Under the pieces are notes generated by a model that saw nothing but the letters and a program-made list of their open reading frames with translations, was not told where the DNA came from and ran no database searches. Shown one piece after another: positions 1-7,133 of a stretch of 51,864 bases of DNA. Every line of letters begins with the position of its first letter. Position 1 is the first letter of the stretch. The DNA comes from Negativicutes bacterium (lineage in GTDB: Bacteria > Bacillota > Negativicutes > Anaeromusales > Anaeromusaceae): positions 1 through 51,864 of the forward strand of contig SAAJ01000021.1 in assembly GCA_009929485.1 (NCBI GenBank), in the 5' to 3' direction. Both the position numbers and the translations under genes were made by a program.

Positions 1-152
1 TTTCTTCACTAATTTTCCGCTCTATGTTGGGAGGTAAAATAAAAAGACCTCATTACGAGGCCTGTAAATTCAAGGGTTTTGAGTTTGTGAGAACACTCAG
101 AGTGAGTAAAGGGAGGGTTCGGAGTACGGACCTAATTTGAAAAACAGACGAA

Positions 153-235
153 GAGATTGCTTCACTGCGTTCGCAATGACAGCGGCTGGCCAGCTGATCC
201 TGTCGTTGCGAGGAGCGCAGCGAAGCGGCAATCTC
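153..235. repeat. Inverted pair of the GAGATTGC...GCAATCTC repeat family
   Basis: Two imperfectly complementary arms, 153-182 and 202-235, face each other: one begins GAGATTGCTTCACTGCG and the other ends GCGGCAATCTC. Similar arms occur at 23838-23954, 41638-41673 and 28069-28099. The form resembles a small non-autonomous palindromic element. No transposase gene is present in the window. Confidence 0.7.
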
Positions 236-250
236 CCCGTATGGATAATC

Positions 251-300
251 ATTAACCCCTTTCGCGCTTTTCGCGTGGTTCGCGGTTCGTGATCAACATT
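251..300. repeat. 50-bp repeat, copy 1
   Basis: This block matches 2070-2119 at about 44 of 50 positions by eye, with a core reading ATTAACCCCTTTCGCG and then GTGGTTCGCGGTTCGT. Both copies lie in spacers beside the genes for small exported proteins. No coding potential is seen, and the function is unknown. Confidence 0.65.
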
Positions 301-344
301 CTCTGGCCTTTCTCAGTTACTCGGTGTGAAACGTTCTTTTCTAT

Positions 345-388
345 CAAAAAAGCAAGCACAAAGTGGCATGAAGCCTGCTTTGTGCTTG
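345..388 (-). terminator. Rho-independent terminator after the 309-aa exported protein gene
   Basis: On the minus strand an 11-bp stem (CAAGCACAAAG pairing with CTTTGTGCTTG, 353-363 with 378-388) is followed by a six-T run. It begins 12 bases after the stop codon of the gene at 401-1330 and probably ends the two-gene unit. Confidence 0.85.
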
Positions 389-400
389 TTGATCACCATG

Positions 401-1330
401 CTATTGTGTTACAGCTCCCGGAGGAACCACTCCCACTAAAGAAGTTTCCGCTTTAGTCTGTACAAACATTTGCGCCCCTACGGGGATCTTCAGATCATCG
501 CCATGAACAAAGGCGCCGCCGATCACACCAACCGGGCCTAAGATAATCATGCCTGCTACGGTAGCGCCAGCTGCTTTTGCATAGGACTTGGTTTCTTCTT
601 TGGCCTTGTCGCCCAAGAAAATCGGCACTTTTATTACATCAATGGTCTCAATGTCTTCATAATTAATCTCAATTTTTCCATCTCGGCCAAAGTTACTGGC
701 ACGCTCTACTTTACTAATCTTACCCATGCCACGAGCTCCTTTGGCTACCGCCAAGATGCCATTAATATACACATCGTCTGCCGCTTCAAAATCCACCACG
801 TCGCCTACGCGCGCCGTTTTACTATCCAGCGCCGTCAAAAAGCTGATTTTAATCAGAGAGTCTTTAGGCAAGATAAGCGGAGCTGTCTGGGCTTTGCCGT
901 CAGCATAGGCCAGCGAAAGTAATTTGGCCACTCGGTCCTGGAATGCACCAGGAATTGCATTACCGGTTACCATCCGTTCCAGCCCTTCTATCCGACTTTT
1001 AACAGGAACGGTTCCATTCACTTGATGTTGCAGCGCCCACTCCACGGCATTGACTTTTAAAATCAAAGAAGGTGCGGCTTCCGTCGAATGAAAAACAGAA
1101 TTGTACAAGGAATCTACGCGCGGAATAATCGCTTCTTTCGTCACCTGTCCATTTACATCTTTTTCTAGTTTTTGCACCCGCTCTAATAACGCACCAGTTT
1201 GCTCACTTCCATAAAGACCTTTATCAATCGAATTAAGTTTGTCTACTACTGTGGCTTCTTCCGCCAGCGCCACTCCACTGCTCATGGTTAAAACAAGCAA
1301 AGCCGCAAACATTATCATCCATCGTTTCAT
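401..1330 (-). CDS. Exported protein of unknown function with C-terminal glycine-rich hydrophobic segment
   Basis: A 309-residue protein with an N-terminal signal peptide (hydrophobic 5-22, likely cleavage after ALA near residue 23). Residues 25-145 are helical and charged; 150-245 look like a beta-rich domain (LTALDSKTARVGDVVDF); 250-275 form a Gly/Ala-rich hydrophobic stretch (GATVAGMIILGPVGVIGGAF), like a glycine zipper that could touch a membrane. It ends in a Pro/Val tail. It sits 22 bp after the small exported protein and downstream of two porins, so an envelope role is inferred. I do not recognise a named family. A strong terminator follows. Confidence 0.85.
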   Translation of the reverse strand: MKRWMIMFAALLVLTMSSGVALAEEATVVDKLNSIDKGLYGSEQTGALLERVQKLEKDVNGQVTKEAIIPRVDSLYNSVFHSTEAAPSLILKVNAVEWALQHQVNGTVPVKSRIEGLERMVTGNAIPGAFQDRVAKLLSLAYADGKAQTAPLILPKDSLIKISFLTALDSKTARVGDVVDFEAADDVYINGILAVAKGARGMGKISKVERASNFGRDGKIEINYEDIETIDVIKVPIFLGDKAKEETKSYAKAAGATVAGMIILGPVGVIGGAFVHGDDLKIPVGAQMFVQTKAETSLVGVVPPGAVTQ

Positions 1331-1352
1331 CTTCTATGTAGCCTCCTCATCC

Positions 1353-1790
1353 TTAAATACGTACATCAATAGTTGCCGAAACGCCTACGCCTTGTACACG
1401 AGTAAAGTTAACCGGATTTTTACTGTCAATAGGCACCAGGGCTTTTACGCGAAACTGTCCGCCATTGAAATCGCTCTCCAATTGTAATACAGCTTTTGTC
1501 CGGTCCACTAGTTCCTGCGAGCCAGTTACCTGTACCGCCCCCACATAGCCGCCGCTGCCAAAAGTCAGCACAGGCACGACTTTAGTCGCAAACTCATTGC
1601 CAGCCTTGCTTTTAAACGTCAACGTATTGATGAAGCTATTCAGCGGTCCTGCAAAGCGATCCACCAAAAAGCCAATACCGCCTACTTTCAACACATCGCC
1701 TAAGCTAAAAGCTTGCGTAGCCGGCATAGCAATCCCAGTTGCTAAAGCTCCTGCTAAAACAGCTGCTATTAGTTGTTTTTTCCCTGCCAT
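1353..1790 (-). CDS. Small exported protein of unknown function
   Basis: I place the start at an ATG seven bases after a clear AAGGAGG. The frame is open 66 bases further upstream but has no SD there. The 145-residue product has a signal peptide (residues 3-27, Ala-rich, cleaved near ATQA). The mature part contains a Gly/Phe-rich segment (GGIGFLVDRFAG) and a beta-rich C-terminus ending GVGVSATIDVRI. It is probably co-transcribed with the next gene (22 bp gap). The two likely act together in the envelope, but neither has a function I can name. Confidence 0.8.
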   Translation of the reverse strand: MAGKKQLIAAVLAGALATGIAMPATQAFSLGDVLKVGGIGFLVDRFAGPLNSFINTLTFKSKAGNEFATKVVPVLTFGSGGYVGAVQVTGSQELVDRTKAVLQLESDFNGGQFRVKALVPIDSKNPVNFTRVQGVGVSATIDVRI

Positions 1791-2236
1791 AAATTTTCCT
1801 CCTTTTCCCTCTGCCTGCATCAATGTCCAGTGCACATAGGAATATAGGTTCGACAAAGGCCGGTTCTTTCCTGCTTGTTCACAAAACTGTCAAAAACGCG
1901 AAGAGAAGTACGGGTTTTGAACAGGAGTAAAGTGAGTAGAGGGAGGGCTCGAAGATATTGAACAAGAAAATCGGAGTCACGAGAGGGTACGCATGAGATG
2001 TACGGATTTTTTGAACAGGAGTAGAGTGAGTAAAGTGAGGATTCGAAAATATTGAACATGAAACTAATTATTAACCCCTTTCGCGTCTTTCGTGTGGTTC
2101 GCGGTTCGTTATTAACGTTCCCCAAAACTGCCATTCAACCGCGAAAAGCTCGAAAAATCGAACAGGAGTTGAGTGAGGGTTCGGAGAAAAAGAAAAGAGA
2201 CCCTGCATTGCAGGGCCCCGCAGATATTGAAATAAA
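1791..2236. repeat. Repeat-filled spacer: four copies of the 32-bp repeat and a 50-bp repeat
   Basis: This 446-bp gap has no gene. Copies of the 32-bp repeat lie at 1919-1951, 1960-1991 (a variant with GTCACG in the middle), 2013-2045 and 2160-2183 (shortened), all in the plus orientation. The second copy of the 50-bp repeat is at 2070-2119. The terminator of the upstream porin is at 2187-2215. Apparent small frames here only translate the repeats. Confidence 0.8.
2187..2215 (-). terminator. Terminator after the SLH-less porin
   Basis: A palindrome CCCTGCATTGCAGGG (2201-2215), read on the minus strand, is followed by a pyrimidine-rich tract (TCTCTTTTCTTTTTC). It begins 21 bases after the porin stop. 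Confidence 0.75.
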
Positions 2237-3178
2237 CTAGAACTGATACGAAACGGTCGTACGGAACTGTTTAGACTTCACGGAGCTGTTGTCCACTTGT
2301 TCAATGTCTTTGAAGAAGAGCTTCAAGGTCGTTTTGTCGTCCAGCTTATGATTTAAGCCGTAATAGAAGCCTTTCATATTTGCATCGAAGTCAGTCCAGC
2401 CGCCCATATCTCCGTTATTCTCTACACGATAGTAGGTGGCAAACGCCGAGGTTTTTTTGTCAAACGCGTAGCTCACACCAAGATCGTAGGCTTTGTTGGC
2501 ATCGCTAGCGCTGGACTTGGCATATTCTGCGGTAAAGTTAGCTTTACCCAGTTCATATCCAGTATTAACAGCCCAATAATTCAGGTCCTGAGCCGCATCA
2601 TAGCGAGCTAAGGTTGCGCCCACAGTCCAGGCTTTAGCCGGCTTATAGGAAGCCGAAACTGCATAAGCCTTGTTGCTCGGGCCGTAGACTTCACGCAACG
2701 CCGTTACCGAAATATCCGTTACACCGGATTTAGTTTTGATGGATACGCCATCAGCCATGATATCGCGACCGACATAACCCTCTGTGCTGTACAACAACGC
2801 CGTCCCGCCAATAGTACCGCCTTGGCGGCCCACTTTATAACTAGTACCTGCATTATTATACAAGAAACCAAACTGATCCACTTCATTCATGTACTTAGTA
2901 TCTGCACCGTAAGCGCCTGCACCAATGCGGAAATCATTACGGAAACCAGCAGTGGTAAGCGCTTGTGCCGCAAAGCGGCCATAAACATCCAGGTTTTTAG
3001 CTACATTGGTTTTTGCATTCAAAGTAAAGGTGATTTTGCTGCCATCCTGTTTGGTAGCATTATCATGGCTGTATTGCGCTTCGATTTGTCCATTAAATTC
3101 CACCGGCGCGGCCAAAGCAGCTGTAGCAGGCATGGCGATCATGGCAGCAATAGCAGCCATCAAGAGTTTCTTTTTCAT
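2237..3178 (-). CDS. Outer-membrane porin without SLH domain
   Basis: A 313-residue beta-barrel protein. The signal peptide covers residues 1-24 (ending ATAALA). The rest alternates short amphipathic strands rich in Tyr, Gly and Asp and ends in TTVSYQF, a terminal-aromatic beta-signal recognised by BamA. Unlike its neighbour OmpM it has no SLH domain, so it should be a free porin-like channel. The frame opens with two ATGs; the second (3178) sits nine bases after AGGAG, while the first is only three bases away, so I use the second. The 5' leader shares a 16-nt motif with the ompM leader. Substrate is unknown. Confidence 0.88.
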   Translation of the reverse strand: MKKKLLMAAIAAMIAMPATAALAAPVEFNGQIEAQYSHDNATKQDGSKITFTLNAKTNVAKNLDVYGRFAAQALTTAGFRNDFRIGAGAYGADTKYMNEVDQFGFLYNNAGTSYKVGRQGGTIGGTALLYSTEGYVGRDIMADGVSIKTKSGVTDISVTALREVYGPSNKAYAVSASYKPAKAWTVGATLARYDAAQDLNYWAVNTGYELGKANFTAEYAKSSASDANKAYDLGVSYAFDKKTSAFATYYRVENNGDMGGWTDFDANMKGFYYGLNHKLDDKTTLKLFFKDIEQVDNSSVKSKQFRTTVSYQF

Positions 3179-3248
3179 CGTCATCTTCTCCTTCTATGTA
3201 CCTTATTTCACGCTGCTCTGCACTCATTGCTCTAAAACCACTTGAATA

Positions 3249-3264
3249 AGTGTCCACGTTTCCT
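3249..3264 (-). promoter_or_regulatory. Leader motif shared by both porin genes (copy in SLH-less porin)
   Basis: On the minus strand this reads AGGAAACGTGGACACT, about 71 nt before the porin ATG. The ompM leader carries the same motif at 4765-4780 with one difference (15/16). Conserved position and sequence suggest a shared post-transcriptional control site, for example for a small RNA, but ancestry by duplication could also explain it. Confidence 0.5.
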
Positions 3265-3341
3265 TATCCTTTAATTTTTCAGCACTTTATTACAAAACAG
3301 TCGCAAATGGAATTTTAACATGTTCTTAAAAAAAAGTAAAT

Positions 3342-3374
3342 AAAAAAGAAGCCCTGCAAACGCAGGGCTTCTTT
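3342..3374 (-). terminator. Rho-independent terminator after ompM
   Basis: The 10-bp stem GAAGCCCTGC/GCAGGGCTTC (3348-3357 with 3362-3371) is followed on the minus strand by a long T-rich tract. It lies about 17 bases after the OmpM stop and separates the two porin genes into different transcripts. Confidence 0.92.
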
Positions 3375-3390
3375 GCCGCAATTCTTCGAT

Positions 3391-4689
3391 TTAGAAGAAG
3401 AATTCAACTTGGGCGCGATAGTATCTGTCTTTAACAGAAGTATCGATGCCTTTGAAATCACCATAGATGGTGCGGAATTTGATGTTTTTCGCAGGTACAT
3501 AAGCACCGTCGAAGTACCAGCCTTTAGCGCCATCATAAGGAGCAGCGCCCAAAGCAACAGAATTGATTCTGCCAACCCAGTTGCCAGTATCATAGACAGA
3601 GTTTACGCCAGTTTTCATGTAACCAGCAGCAACCTGCCAGGTGCCAGCTTTGTTCAGGTCAATGGCTTTGTACTGAACTTCAGCTTTGTAACCATTGCTC
3701 TGGAAATCAGCATTGGATTTATTGAAGATACCGGTCAATTTCCAATCCTGGTTGAATTTGTAAGAAGCGCCAATTTCATAGAGATTGATGCTGTTTTTAC
3801 CGGTGCTGCTTTTAGCACTGTTCATCAGAACAGCAGCGCCTTCGTCACGAGTTTTGATCTGATTGTAGCTGCCGAACATATTGAAGTTCTTGTTAGCAGC
3901 CCAAGTCAGTTCAGTACCAAACACGCGATCTTTGCTGTCGGTGTTTACTTCGTCAATGTGCAGGTTACCATAGTAGATGTTGGCTTTTAACTGATTACCA
4001 AAACCTACTTTGATGCCGTCGATGGAATCTTCATCAAAAATTACATCGCCAACGGAAGTCTGCATCCAACGGCCAAGAGTAACCGTAGCCTGGCCCATTG
4101 TACCTTTAGCATAAGCTTCGTTCAAGGTAACTTTGGTATCGTCCTTAGCAGTGCCGCCAACGGAAGAATCAGCAGTGCCTTGGAACTGTGCACGCACGAT
4201 CCAGTTTTCGTTAACTTCGCCAGTAGCGCCTAAGCGATAGCGAGCCTGCTGTACTTTAGCGCTAGCATCGCCCAAAAAGCCATTAGAGAATTTTTCGTTG
4301 ATGTAACGAACACGCAAGTTGCCATCAAACTTCAGGTTGTCGGATTTTTTCTCCAACTTAGCAACGCGAACGCCGAGGTTTTCGATCTCAGCGCTGAACT
4401 CGGTAGCCAGCTTGTCGATGGTAGCTTTGGTTTCAGCATCGGCTTTGTCGCTGCGAGCCATAGCTTTAGCAACGATCTGAGCCATTTCATAACGGGTCAT
4501 GGTACGGTCGCCACGGAAGGTGCCGTCGCCGTAGCCGTCAACAATACCAGCTTTAGCCAGTTTGTTTACAGCATCATAGGCCCAGTGTTTCGCCGGAACA
4601 TCGACGAAAGGATTGGCAGCTGCAAAGGCGGTAGCGCCGATGCCGAGGCCGAACATAAGAGCGAGAGCAGTTACAAGACGTTTTTTCAT
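3391..4689 (-). CDS. ompM: OmpM: SLH-domain porin tethering outer membrane to peptidoglycan
   Basis: A 432-residue protein with signal peptide 1-24, one SLH domain at about 26-78 (NPFVDVPAKHWAYDAV, DGYGDGTFRGDRTMTRYEMA), a short coiled coil at about 85-120 (VAKLEKKSDNL) and then a beta-barrel ending RYYRAQVEFFF. In Negativicutes, OmpM-type proteins bind modified peptidoglycan through SLH and anchor the outer membrane while forming pores. The start at 4689 follows AGGAGG by nine bases; the frame runs further upstream, but that part overlaps the leader. A good promoter lies at 4929-4957, giving a leader of roughly 230 nt, and a strong terminator follows. Confidence 0.95.
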   Translation of the reverse strand: MKKRLVTALALMFGLGIGATAFAAANPFVDVPAKHWAYDAVNKLAKAGIVDGYGDGTFRGDRTMTRYEMAQIVAKAMARSDKADAETKATIDKLATEFSAEIENLGVRVAKLEKKSDNLKFDGNLRVRYINEKFSNGFLGDASAKVQQARYRLGATGEVNENWIVRAQFQGTADSSVGGTAKDDTKVTLNEAYAKGTMGQATVTLGRWMQTSVGDVIFDEDSIDGIKVGFGNQLKANIYYGNLHIDEVNTDSKDRVFGTELTWAANKNFNMFGSYNQIKTRDEGAAVLMNSAKSSTGKNSINLYEIGASYKFNQDWKLTGIFNKSNADFQSNGYKAEVQYKAIDLNKAGTWQVAAGYMKTGVNSVYDTGNWVGRINSVALGAAPYDGAKGWYFDGAYVPAKNIKFRTIYGDFKGIDTSVKDRYYRAQVEFFF

Positions 4690-4764
4690 GTGTTCATTCC
4701 TCCTAAGAATTTTGTATTTGCGCACAGACAAATACATAAACTCAGGCGGAGAAAGCAGCTCATG

Positions 4765-4780
4765 AGTATCCACGTTTCCT
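4765..4780 (-). promoter_or_regulatory. Leader motif shared by both porin genes (copy in ompM)
   Basis: AGGAAACGTGGATACT on the minus strand, 76 nt before the ompM ATG, matches 3249-3264 at 15 of 16 positions. It lies inside the long untranslated leader predicted from the promoter at 4929-4957. Confidence 0.5.
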
Positions 4781-4928
4781 CAATAGCCTTTTTCTACTTC
4801 CAAGTAAATATGTACTCATCCGGTCACGCCTAATTAATTTCGCTCTTGGATTCAAAACTCCTGCAAAGTCGAAAAACTTTTTTCAAATATTTTTCAGTCT
4901 TTGACTGGGTGGTCCAAGAACTAGATGC

Positions 4929-4957
4929 AGTATACCATAATAAAGAAGAAAAGTAAA
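4929..4957 (-). promoter_or_regulatory. Sigma-A type promoter of ompM
   Basis: The minus strand shows TTTACT, a 17-bp spacer and TATACT. Initiation near 4922 would give a leader of about 230 nt before the ompM ATG, long enough for RNA-level control. Confidence 0.7.
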
Positions 4958-4980
4958 GAACGAGTACGGAGTACGTTGTT

Positions 4981-5073
4981 TTAACAGGAGTAAAGGGAGT
5001 AGAGTGAGGGTACGTGAGAGAATAAAAATACCGTGTTTCGAGCCCTCCCTGTACTCCCTCTACTCTTGTTCAA
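4981..5073. repeat. Inverted pair of the 32-bp repeat (potential long hairpin)
   Basis: A plus-oriented copy at 4981-5014 faces a minus-oriented copy at 5039-5073. Transcribed from the yqgF-like gene, the arms could form a stem of about 30 bp with a 24-nt loop. The TTGAAC at the repeat edge supplies the TGA stop codon of that gene (5070-5072), so the repeat abuts the coding end. The rest of the 380-bp spacer up to ompM holds the ompM promoter and leader. Confidence 0.8.
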
Positions 5074-5471
5074 TTTTCGTTCTTCTGGTACTTCCAGGCC
5101 AGGAGGACGGCGACGTAGTCGTCGACTGGCACAGGGGGTGTCTGCATGGTGGTTGGCAGTAAACGCCGCCAGCCTTGGGGGGGCTGCTGCTGCCAATAAA
5201 GCTTGCGGGCTTCTTCTGTCGTGTACTTTTCATCTACGATGATGAATTGAGCCTGATGCTGCACTGCTAGTTCTTGCAGCATAGCTGCTTGCGCCGCCGA
5301 ACCAGTGCCGTCGCCGCAAAGGAGAACTTGAATCCTGCCGCCAGCCAAAATTGAGGCTATTTCTTCTTGCAAAGTTGGGGTCGGCACAACGAGCCGCTTC
5401 TCGATAGAGCCATCTAAAGCCACTACGGCTACGCCGCATTTCTCCCGCCCCGGGTCCACTGCTGCAATCAT
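5070..5471 (-). CDS. YqgF/RuvX-like RNase H-fold protein
   Basis: A 133-residue protein opening MIAAVDPGREKCGVAVV, the first acidic strand of the RuvC/YqgF nuclease fold (Asp6). A middle VDEKYTTEEA segment and a C-terminal VDDYVAVLLAWKY supply further acidic residues. YqgF proteins process the 16S rRNA 5' end; this may be a paralogue with another job, since it sits in an envelope cluster. The start at 5471 follows AGGAGG by seven bases; an upstream in-frame ATG lacks an SD. Repeat copies flank both sides, and the stop codon is part of one. Confidence 0.75.
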   Translation of the reverse strand: MIAAVDPGREKCGVAVVALDGSIEKRLVVPTPTLQEEIASILAGGRIQVLLCGDGTGSAAQAAMLQELAVQHQAQFIIVDEKYTTEEARKLYWQQQPPQGWRRLLPTTMQTPPVPVDDYVAVLLAWKYQKNEN

Positions 5472-5505
5472 CCTTACGCCTCCTGTAAAAGCTACAAACA
5501 AATAT

Positions 5506-5606
5506 TAAACAGGAGTAGAGGGAGTAGAAGGAGGGTACGAAAAAGAAATTATAAAATAATATAACTCTCCCGCGAGCCTCACTCTACTCCCTCTACTCTT
5601 TGTTCA
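5506..5606. repeat. Second inverted pair of the 32-bp repeat
   Basis: Plus copy at 5506-5539 and minus copy at 5573-5606, separated by 33 AT-rich bases, between the DUF3084 gene and the yqgF-like gene. The same arrangement occurs at 4981-5073, so the yqgF-like gene is bracketed by two hairpin-forming pairs. Confidence 0.8.
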
Positions 5607-5635
5607 TATATCTCGTCCTCTTCTTCTCTATCGTT

Positions 5636-6844
5636 TTACTTTATCGCCCGGACGCGGAGTTCAATGCGCACGGGGCCTGCGGTATGCACATCTTCTATAG
5701 TAACCGCCGAAAGCTCCACGCGTCCGCCGAGGCGGCTCATTTTAGCCGCCGTTTCGTAGAGCTGATTGGCTGGCAACGAGCCTACCATGCCTGAAATCGG
5801 GTCCGGCAGCACTCCTTGGCGCACGGAAAGAGCATTAACTTGTTTCAAAAAGAGAATAATGGCCCCTTCATTGGCCCCGGAGTCCTCTGCGATCGCCTGC
5901 ATTTCTTCTTGCAAAAGAGTCGTACCTTTAGCGAAAGCAAGCTGATTTGAGTACAATTGCAACGCCCCGAATACCGGCTCTCCGTAAACCGTATTTCCTG
6001 CCGCCACTACGCGCAGAATGCGCGGCGAGTCGGCTTTTCGTATTTCATCAATAGTTATATCAAACTCACGCTGGCTTATCACGAGTAAGCCCAGGTCTTT
6101 ATCAATATTCAAGCGCTGCAAAAGCTGCGCATTAGCTTCACGCAAAAAAGCTTCCAGCTCTTGACGCAGTTGTTCTTGCGATTCGAGAGGATCAACCGAA
6201 CGCGAAGCCAGCACCTCTCCTGCCTGGAAGACAATAGCTCCTTCGCGAACTACGCGAATGCCAGTTTGCAATTTGGCGGCAATTTCCTGCAGCTCCTCCA
6301 AATTACCTTCCAATTTCTCTTTATTACGATTCAACTCTTGGATCTTTTCTTCCAAGTCTTGCTGCTGCGCCTGCAGACGATTCACTTCTCCCTGCGAGGC
6401 AGCTAGCGCTTCCACCGCCTGGTCTTTTTCGGCCACAGCCTGCTGCAGCTCTTGTCGTACCACCGCTAAGCGTTGGTTCATTTTTTCTACTTGCTCACTA
6501 ACCGCAGCAAACTCGGTAGTTTTCTCGGCCAAACTGGCCTTTGCCTTGTCGGAAGCTTCCTGACTAAGCTTTGCTTCCTTCTGCAGCTCCGCCATTTGCG
6601 CTTTCAGTTTTTCCATGCCAAAAAGCGCCGTACGCACGTCCTGCGACACAGCCGTCAAAATGCCAAAGGTAGCGGTAACAATCAAAATCCCGGTGACAAT
6701 CGTTACTACTGTCGAAGTATGCTTGGGACGCAAACCAAACAAGGTCAGCTTCTTCTTGCCGACCTTCGACCCTAGGCGATCTCCGATAAAAGCAATGGCT
6801 CCGCCCATTAAAATCAGCACTAAAATCAAAATAATACCGTCCAC
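5636..6844 (-). CDS. DUF3084-type membrane-anchored coiled-coil protein
   Basis: I start at a GTG (6844) eight bases after GAGGAGG; an ATG 39 bases upstream has no SD. The 402-residue protein has two hydrophobic segments (about 2-20 and 46-66) around a short basic loop (GSKVGKKKLTLFGLRPKHTS), a long coiled coil (about 75-210, Gln/Glu/Lys heptads) and a globular C-terminal domain (about 210-402). This matches DUF3084 proteins, known mainly from Cyanobacteria and Negativicutes, both with outer membranes. Function is unknown; an envelope-spanning or scaffold role is inferred from position between lptFG and ompM. Confidence 0.8.
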   Translation of the reverse strand: MDGIILILVLILMGGAIAFIGDRLGSKVGKKKLTLFGLRPKHTSTVVTIVTGILIVTATFGILTAVSQDVRTALFGMEKLKAQMAELQKEAKLSQEASDKAKASLAEKTTEFAAVSEQVEKMNQRLAVVRQELQQAVAEKDQAVEALAASQGEVNRLQAQQQDLEEKIQELNRNKEKLEGNLEELQEIAAKLQTGIRVVREGAIVFQAGEVLASRSVDPLESQEQLRQELEAFLREANAQLLQRLNIDKDLGLLVISQREFDITIDEIRKADSPRILRVVAAGNTVYGEPVFGALQLYSNQLAFAKGTTLLQEEMQAIAEDSGANEGAIILFLKQVNALSVRQGVLPDPISGMVGSLPANQLYETAAKMSRLGGRVELSAVTIEDVHTAGPVRIELRVRAIK

Positions 6845-6875
6845 GAGCCAAGCCTCCTCTTCGGGGAAATAGATA

Positions 6876-6974
6876 ACAAACAAGAGTAGAGGGAGTATAG
6901 GGAGGGAACGTATGAGGGTTACGGTTCATACAAGAAATAACGAACAGGAGTCGCGGGAGTGATCTGAGGGCACG
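6876..6974 (+). repeat. Two tandem copies of the 32-bp repeat family
   Basis: A full-length copy at 6876-6910 is followed by a variant at 6951-6974 that keeps the ends (GAACAGGAG ... GAGGGCACG) but differs in the middle. Both lie in the 289-bp spacer between the lptF/G-like and DUF3084 genes. Confidence 0.7.
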
Positions 6975-7019
6975 ACTGAGGGTGCCGAGTAATATTTAAA
7001 ATAATAATAACAACTCTTC

Positions 7020-7114
7020 CGTAGCCCTCACTTTAAGCAGTAGACGTCGGTTGCTACGCCGTCCATGGCGCAACCGACCCTAGGTGCTTCCGGCACCGTC
7101 GTACTCCTGTTCAA
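7020..7114 (-). repeat. 95-bp long form of the repeat with an internal hairpin, copy 1
   Basis: Its outer ends match the short repeat (AACAGGAGTA ... GTGAGGGCTACG on the minus strand). The interior carries a perfect 9-bp inverted repeat GTCGGTTGC/GCAACCGAC (7046-7054 with 7070-7078). A second 95-bp copy at 46175-46269 is about 85-90% identical by eye. Confidence 0.8.
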
Positions 7115-7133
7115 AAACCGTTGCTCCGTACTC

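Larger units (their letters stand above)
1..400. other. Gene-free left edge with repeats
   Basis: No convincing coding frame lies here. Bases 41-62 can form a short stem (CCTC/GAGG plus flanking pairs) followed on the minus strand by a T-rich run, possibly a weak terminator. Bases 91-122 hold a degenerate copy of the 32-bp interspersed repeat, 153-235 an inverted pair of the GAGATTGC...GCAATCTC family, 251-300 a 50-bp repeat also found at 2070-2119, and 345-388 the terminator of the adjacent gene. It reads as a repeat-filled spacer. Confidence 0.7.

Noticed and set aside
41..62. Possible second terminator at the left edge
   Set aside because: The stem is 7 bp with a wobble and no gene is visible just upstream of it, so it is mentioned only in the left-edge entry.
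1919..2045. Closely spaced direct repeats resembling a CRISPR array
   Set aside because: Only three units, with unequal gaps of about 8-20 bases and differing middles. The same units occur singly and inverted across the window. No cas genes.
1820..2134. Minus-strand frame with [12 protein letters not shown] sequence
   Set aside because: The peptide is a translation of the 32-bp repeat. The same SLYSLYSC string appears in frames at several other repeat copies.
3373..3990. Plus-strand open frame of 205 codons
   Set aside because: It is antisense to ompM, crosses that gene's terminator, has no SD, and the minus-strand frame has clear signal, SLH and barrel features.
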